Part shown: positions 43,878-64,000 of the stretch, piece after piece
How positions within the stretch are numbered: the first letter of the stretch is position 1
How the letters are laid out: every line of letters begins with the position of its first letter
NCBI RefSeq assembly: GCF_901709675.1
Contig: NC_051106.1
Coordinates: 248,001-312,000 of the forward strand
Origin: Syngnathus acus
Taxonomy: Eukaryota; Chordata; Actinopteri; Syngnathiformes; Syngnathidae
Reading direction: 5' to 3'
Length of the DNA stretch: 64,000 nt
Made by a program: the position numbers and the translations under genes
Notes under the pieces: model-generated
The model's input: only the letters and a program-made list of their open reading frames with translations
Database searches by the model: none
Told to the model about the DNA's origin: nothing

Positions 43878-44521
43878 TTTTAAAATTTGAGAGGGTTATT
43901 GCATGATCATCAGCGCCGGTAATCGGCGGTCTCGACTGAGCGATTGGAATGGTATTCTTGATCTCATCCCTAATGGATTCAATCTTTCGAGCAAAAAATT
44001 TCATGAACTCGTCAGCTGAGTGGAAGGAGCTATCGGGGGTCGGTTTTATTGAGATTAATGACTTGCGCAAAATAACGAGTTTTTGCTAAGATAAGCGCAT
44101 CTTTATATTTCAGGAGGCTGTCATGCCATGCCTGATGGGAAACCTCAAGTTTGGTTAAACGCCATCTGCACTCATGCTTTCTACATAATTGCTTAAGCGT
44201 ACGTGTTTCATCTGTGAACCACGGAGTAGGCAATCTACGGCTGCCTCCACCAGCTGATTAGCAAATTCCAAGTTTGAGAATATTGATTCATAAATCAATT
44301 CCAGATTTGTGCATATGACGTGTACGAACAATTGAAGCACAAATTTGTGCAGACGCAGTCAGTGTACGAAGCCTTAGCATGTCACTGGTGGTGTGGCATG
44401 CTAACGTGCTAATATTCGTGCTGTCTTATCTTCTGCCAGAACACAAAAACAATGGCATCTCAGCCGGAAGGTGCTAATGTACTAGCATCCACGCTAACAC
44501 TTGCAGACTTTGTTGCAAACA

Positions 44522-44527
44522 TTTATT
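44522..44527 (-). terminator. mapkbp1 poly(A) signal AATAAA
   Basis: First AATAAA on the minus strand after the mapkbp1 stop codon, about 250 nt downstream, followed by T/GT-rich sequence. The stretch 44528-44777 would be the 3' UTR. Confidence 0.65.
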
Positions 44528-44777
44528 TAAGAACATTTTAAATATCTGAATAAGTCATGTGACCTGTGTACCGTGTTCTGAGATCAGCTGTCAATCATCC
44601 ATTTTGTTTCAACCGTTACAGAGAACAGAGAGTGATTGTTAACAGTCAAAGTTTTGTTCAAAGTGCAGTCGTCTCTAAACAATCAACAAGAAGTCTCACC
44701 CGTAAACAGGAAGTAACGTTTAAAACAACGAGAAAGGAGGGGGTGGGGTGATGGAGTAGGGACCTGGGGGGGGGAAT

Positions 44778-60931
<16,154 letters not shown>

Positions 60932-61160
60932 AGCTTCGCTGCTAGCGGCTAGCTCCACGCGGCATGGCGGCTGCGAGCCCGACCTTGCTCAGCAGAGCAG
61001 AACCGAAGCCTCCCCCCAGGTTTCTTCGTGAGTCTGGACCGGTGCGGGTCGCCGGCTGAGGTTCCGCATCGCAGAGAAGAAGAGAAAGGTCCCGCGGTGA
61101 CTCGAAAGCTGACGCAGCGCCACGTCAAGTTACCGCGCGGCACAAGTGTTTCCGGTCTTC
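60932..61160 (-). promoter_or_regulatory. Probable mapkbp1 promoter/5' UTR, CpG-rich
   Basis: CpG-dense DNA directly upstream of the mapkbp1 ATG, lying in the short gap between the mga 3' end (poly(A) signal at 61753) and mapkbp1. No TATA box seen, which fits a CpG-type promoter. Inference from composition and position. Confidence 0.5.
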
Positions 61161-61752
61161 ACTTGCAAAGTAAAATTTCTGAAGGAAGTTGTTTTACACT
61201 CTCCTTACAGAACACGAACAAATTACGTGGATATGAATACTTAGGAAAATAAATTCGATAATCTTCAAGATATGAAAAACAGGTTTATCAGTATGGTTCT
61301 GTCAATTTACTGGTGACTGGTCCATTTGCCGACAAATACCCGAATAATTGCTGGAGACCACTCCAGTTTGTCTGCACACTCTGCTGGTGAACACTATATA
61401 CATTTTTGATACATACCTGGACATTGGTTGTAACCTGATGTGGACGAACGACCAGTGTGCCCGAAACTGGCTGGGACCAGTTCCCATTCCATACATGCCC
61501 TGACACTGACCAGTGCATTGTTTTCCTAGAAGTGCACTGACATCGAGCAGTCAATTTCATCTTTATTCGCTACGACTGGTTCATTGTCTACAAGCCCTGA
61601 AATTGTAAGGCGACCAGTCAATTGTTTACTTATGCACCCCAAAGTCACCTGGGGTCGACTCCAGCTCAACCACTCTAGAAAAGCATGAATGGAATGAGAC
61701 AAGCTTATAAAGTTAGCATAGGGTAAAAAGGGTGAAACATATGTGGTCAGAC
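61161..61752. other. Gap between mga and mapkbp1, repeated GACCAGT words
   Basis: No gene. Between about 61312 and 61620 the heptamer GACCAGT or its complement ACTGGTC occurs about six times within roughly 300 bp, on both strands. No known element recognised. Confidence 0.5.
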
Positions 61753-61758
61753 TTTATT
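61753..61758 (-). terminator. mga poly(A) signal AATAAA
   Basis: AATAAA on the minus strand about 125 nt after the mga stop codon, the first such hexamer downstream. Confidence 0.65.
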
Positions 61759-61882
61759 TAAATTAGTGTTGCAGACATCTGTACTTGTAAGGTATAAAAA
61801 TAAAAAAACTAGGACCAACAAAACCGGTTCCAGTGAGCGGTTGCCAGGCCAACGGGCAAATCATCCGATCCTTGCGATGTCC

Positions 61883-62843
61883 TCACGTAGGCGGCGCCCC
61901 CCGCAGCCCCAGCGGGACCAACCTGGGCATGGGCCTCCAAGACATGCCCTTGCCTGAGGACGCCGGAGCCTCAGCAGGGGGCAGGTGCTCCGCCTGCCCA
62001 CCACCCGCCTTCATGTGCAGCAGTGGGGGAGGGGCCAGTGTGTGGCCATTCAGCCCCGGAGTCTCGTCCCTGGGGGCAGTTTGGTGGTCCAAGGTTGACG
62101 GCGATACCACCCGGCTGACCGGTGGCATTGCCGTCGCAACGGAGGATGAGGGGGGCGGCGACTCAGCTGGTGGTGCCGGTGGTTGTGGTGGTGTTGCAGG
62201 AGCCAGCAGCCACGAGCTGTTCGGGTCCTCAACTGGACATAACATACTTTGACGTTAGTGTGCCAACTTTAAGGATGCAACTAACAATTAGCTTTTATGA
62301 TTTCTTTGATGAAGCCATCGGATTAATAACATTTTTACCTTAAACCACGGGAGAACCGGGAGTATTCCCGAAGGGCCGGCCTAGGATTGGCCTGCGTCTG
62401 TTTTTTTTGTTTTTTTAAGTCTGCCGGTGCGGCGGCGCACGTGTGGGCAAGGCCAGGGTGGCCTGGTTACATAACTGACTCCTGACCTGAAAAAATCTGC
62501 CTGCCTTAAACCCTTCATTCAAAACAAAGACATTTAAAATTGATAACGCAAAAAAAAGCACCATTCTGCTGATGAAAAGCACACGCAGTTACCAACTTAG
62601 CGATTTGGTTGTTATAGTGCGCGACCTTTCAGAACCCTTTGGCAACTATTTACTAAAAGGAAAAAAACCCATAAGTGTGGGGTGCCAGGACTGTTTACGT
62701 ACCTGTTGCTGCTGAAGAAGACAGCAGCGTGGCGCAATCCATCAGCAGTGGGGTCAGAGTCAGGAACGGTTGCCCTGGCAACGCAGCCCCCACCATGGAT
62801 AAAAGCTCAGAGGGCTCGATGGCCTGCAAGCCGCAGAGGTCGC
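61883..62843 (-). CDS. mga: MGA, MAX gene-associated protein (last two coding exons)
   Basis: MGA is a large T-box plus bHLHZip factor that pairs with MAX in the PRC1.6 repressor complex. Only its C terminus is here: exons 62843-62703 and 62232-61883, joined in phase 1, with the stop at 61885-61883. The final exon reads LLHMKAGGG... then SWRPMPRLVPLGLR, matching the conserved MGA C-terminal motif (human has WRPMPKLAPLGLK). The penultimate exon ends with an FLTLTPLLMDCATLL segment similar to the human SPLLLHL region. The T-box and bHLH exons lie beyond the right edge. The next gene downstream is mapkbp1, as in human 15q15. Confidence 0.88.
62345..62480. repeat. hAT-like end fragment in the last mga intron
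   Basis: GGGAGAACCGGGAGTATTCC followed by a T-run and AAGTCTGCCGGTGCGGCGGC closely resembles 63205-63310. It appears to be a left-end fragment of the same transposon family. Confidence 0.7.
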
Positions 62844-63189
62844 CTGCAATTATGGTGGTCAGAAACAAATGAGCAAGGTTTTTTCCAGGACGTGCACCTG
62901 AGTGATATTTTTTTCTGATCGAGTGCACCTGCCACTAAAGTGGAAAAACGTTGAATCTTGGATGGCAACAAAGCAGGAAGGTGTTGACGTCATCACATCT
63001 ATTTATGCCGGTCGGCCCAGCATCGGCGAACTTCCGCCGGCCTGGCGTTATTGTCTGACCACGCTAGTACATGTGGACTAGGCATTGCCAGAGCGCGAGC
63101 TCCATAACAGTGACAACGTCCGTCAGAGATTGACAGCGAGGACGACGGCCGGCGTGCGAGCACTGCGAGTTGGGTGTGTGGGCGGCACG

Positions 63190-64000
63190 CCCGGACTGAC
63201 CATAGGGAGAACCTGGAGTATTCCCGAAGCGGATTGGCCTGCTGGCCTGCGACTCTGTTTTTTTGTTTTGCTTTTTAAGTCTGCCGGTGTGGCGGCGCGC
63301 CTATCAGAGAGACAGGCCAGGCCACTTAGGCCACTCAGGCCAGGAGCATGTGAGGAGGGAAAGACGATTGGTTTATATCAATTAACATCCACCCCCACGG
63401 TCCATATCAACCACACAGAGCGCGTGTGGAGGAAGGGGTGTGTTTGCGTATGTCAGGTTCCGTCTGCTGTGATGTGTGTAGCTTGCGAGTGGTGCAAGTG
63501 AGGATAATGGACTTCGAACGTGGTAAAAAGAAGAGGAAAGTCGGTGCGGAGAGGGACAAAAAAAGAAAGGCGCTGGAGAAGGACGCAGCCAATTGCAGAA
63601 AAGTTCCGAATTTATTCAGCCACCCCCCTACGGTGCCATTAAAAACTGTGTGTGCCCGCGTATGCATCCCAGTTTGCATGTGCTGTGTGCATATGTGCCG
63701 CTGCCATGTAATAAGGCTGTCCCTCTGTTGATTCATTGTTAGATTTAGTTCTAGTTGATTTTGTAAGTTGAAGAGTCATTTGTTATTCTTTCTTACATGC
63801 ACATTCTTCTAAACTTTGTAACTGGCCCTGGCTAAATTAATATTAAAATATATGTCTGTTACCGATGCAAAGGTGGAAATACAGTGATCCCTCACTACTT
63901 CGCGTTTCGTTTATCGCAACTTCACTACATCGCGGATTTTTTTTCCAAATTAAAAAAAACCATTTAAAAGTCAAAATAAAACTTTTAAATTGATGAAACA
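63190..64000 (+). mobile_element. hAT element with ZMYM1-like/TTF-type transposase start, running off the window
   Basis: GGGAGAACCTGGAGTATTCC and following sequence mark the left part. A frame at 63507 begins MDFERGKKKRKVGAERDKKR, lysine-rich as in the TTF-finger hAT transposases often annotated ZMYM1-like, then VPNLF. After about 40 codons it runs into non-coding sequence. At about 63893 a Tigger-like terminal repeat begins. Right end unseen. Within an mga intron. Confidence 0.65.
63893..64000. mobile_element. Left end of a Tigger/pogo-like element, cut by the window edge
   Basis: ACAGTGATCCCTCACTACTT followed by TTCGCG/TTATCGC words resembles the terminal region of Tigger-like transposons. 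A related end in opposite orientation is near 17447-17492. Confidence 0.55.

Larger units (their letters stand above)
37963..44240 (-). mobile_element. L2-clade LINE (minus), heavily interrupted
   Basis: The 3' end at about 37963 (TCAAGTTTATTTCTATAGCCC on the plus strand) and long 3' UTR match a common fish L2-type layout. Reading frames on the minus strand give the linker (PTPWFTDETRTLKQLCRKHE, ending at 44233) and RT pieces (PLLKRPNLDPDCLSNHRPVS; STETALAKVTNDLL; DTVDFDILLERL). They continue with the catalytic HADDTQLYMPL region and the C-terminal NITRIAFFHLRNIAKIRP. Frameshifts and insertions break it: a composite hAT (38590-42123), a SINE (43203-43513) and a short hAT end (43859-43877). 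Confidence 0.85.

Noticed and set aside
60932-60958. Upstream start for MAPKBP1 giving nine extra residues
   Set aside because: The codon at 60958 is GTG. The first ATG is at 60931 and fits the family N terminus.

Overview
The window is vertebrate nuclear DNA, almost certainly from a teleost fish. Its genes have short exons with GT-AG introns, and its repeats are typical of fish: Rex3/RTE and Rex1/L2-type LINEs, Ty3/gypsy elements, hAT and Tc1/Tigger-like transposons with many MITEs, a tRNA-derived SINE and long CA/TG microsatellites. All six host genes lie on the minus strand. I built the exon models by eye from splice sites, reading phase and remembered family homology. Four of them (C1q-domain gene, atg14, tbpl2, mapkbp1) add up to whole numbers of codons, which is strong internal support.

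Layout from left to right: the 5' coding exons of srp54 (230-1361); a transposon-rich gap with hAT elements, a Rex3 LINE, two gypsy elements and a LINE inserted in one integrase gene (1.6-17.1 kb); a gene for a secreted coiled-coil protein with a C-terminal C1q domain (17730-26057), built from an array of 63-bp mini-exons; a Rex1/L2-type LINE with a long open frame (26.4-28.6 kb); atg14 (29885-34115); tbpl2 (34567-37691); a nested pile of L2, hAT, Tigger-like, LINE and SINE insertions (38-44.2 kb); mapkbp1 (44778-60931, 27 coding exons); and the last two coding exons of mga (61883-62843), followed by a hAT element that runs to the right edge.

The pairs tbpl2-atg14 and mga-mapkbp1 match neighbours known from human 14q22 and 15q15, so the gene order is partly ancient. 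The host genes act in separate pathways: SRP targeting, autophagy initiation, germline transcription, JNK/NOD scaffold signalling and E-box repression. The most unusual features are the heptad-phased 63-bp mini-exon array of the C1q gene with one decayed exon still visible, UG-repeat tracts abutting several splice sites, a stop-free in-frame intron in mapkbp1, a copy of mapkbp1 intron DNA at a broken hAT end, and a two-layer transposon present at two loci.
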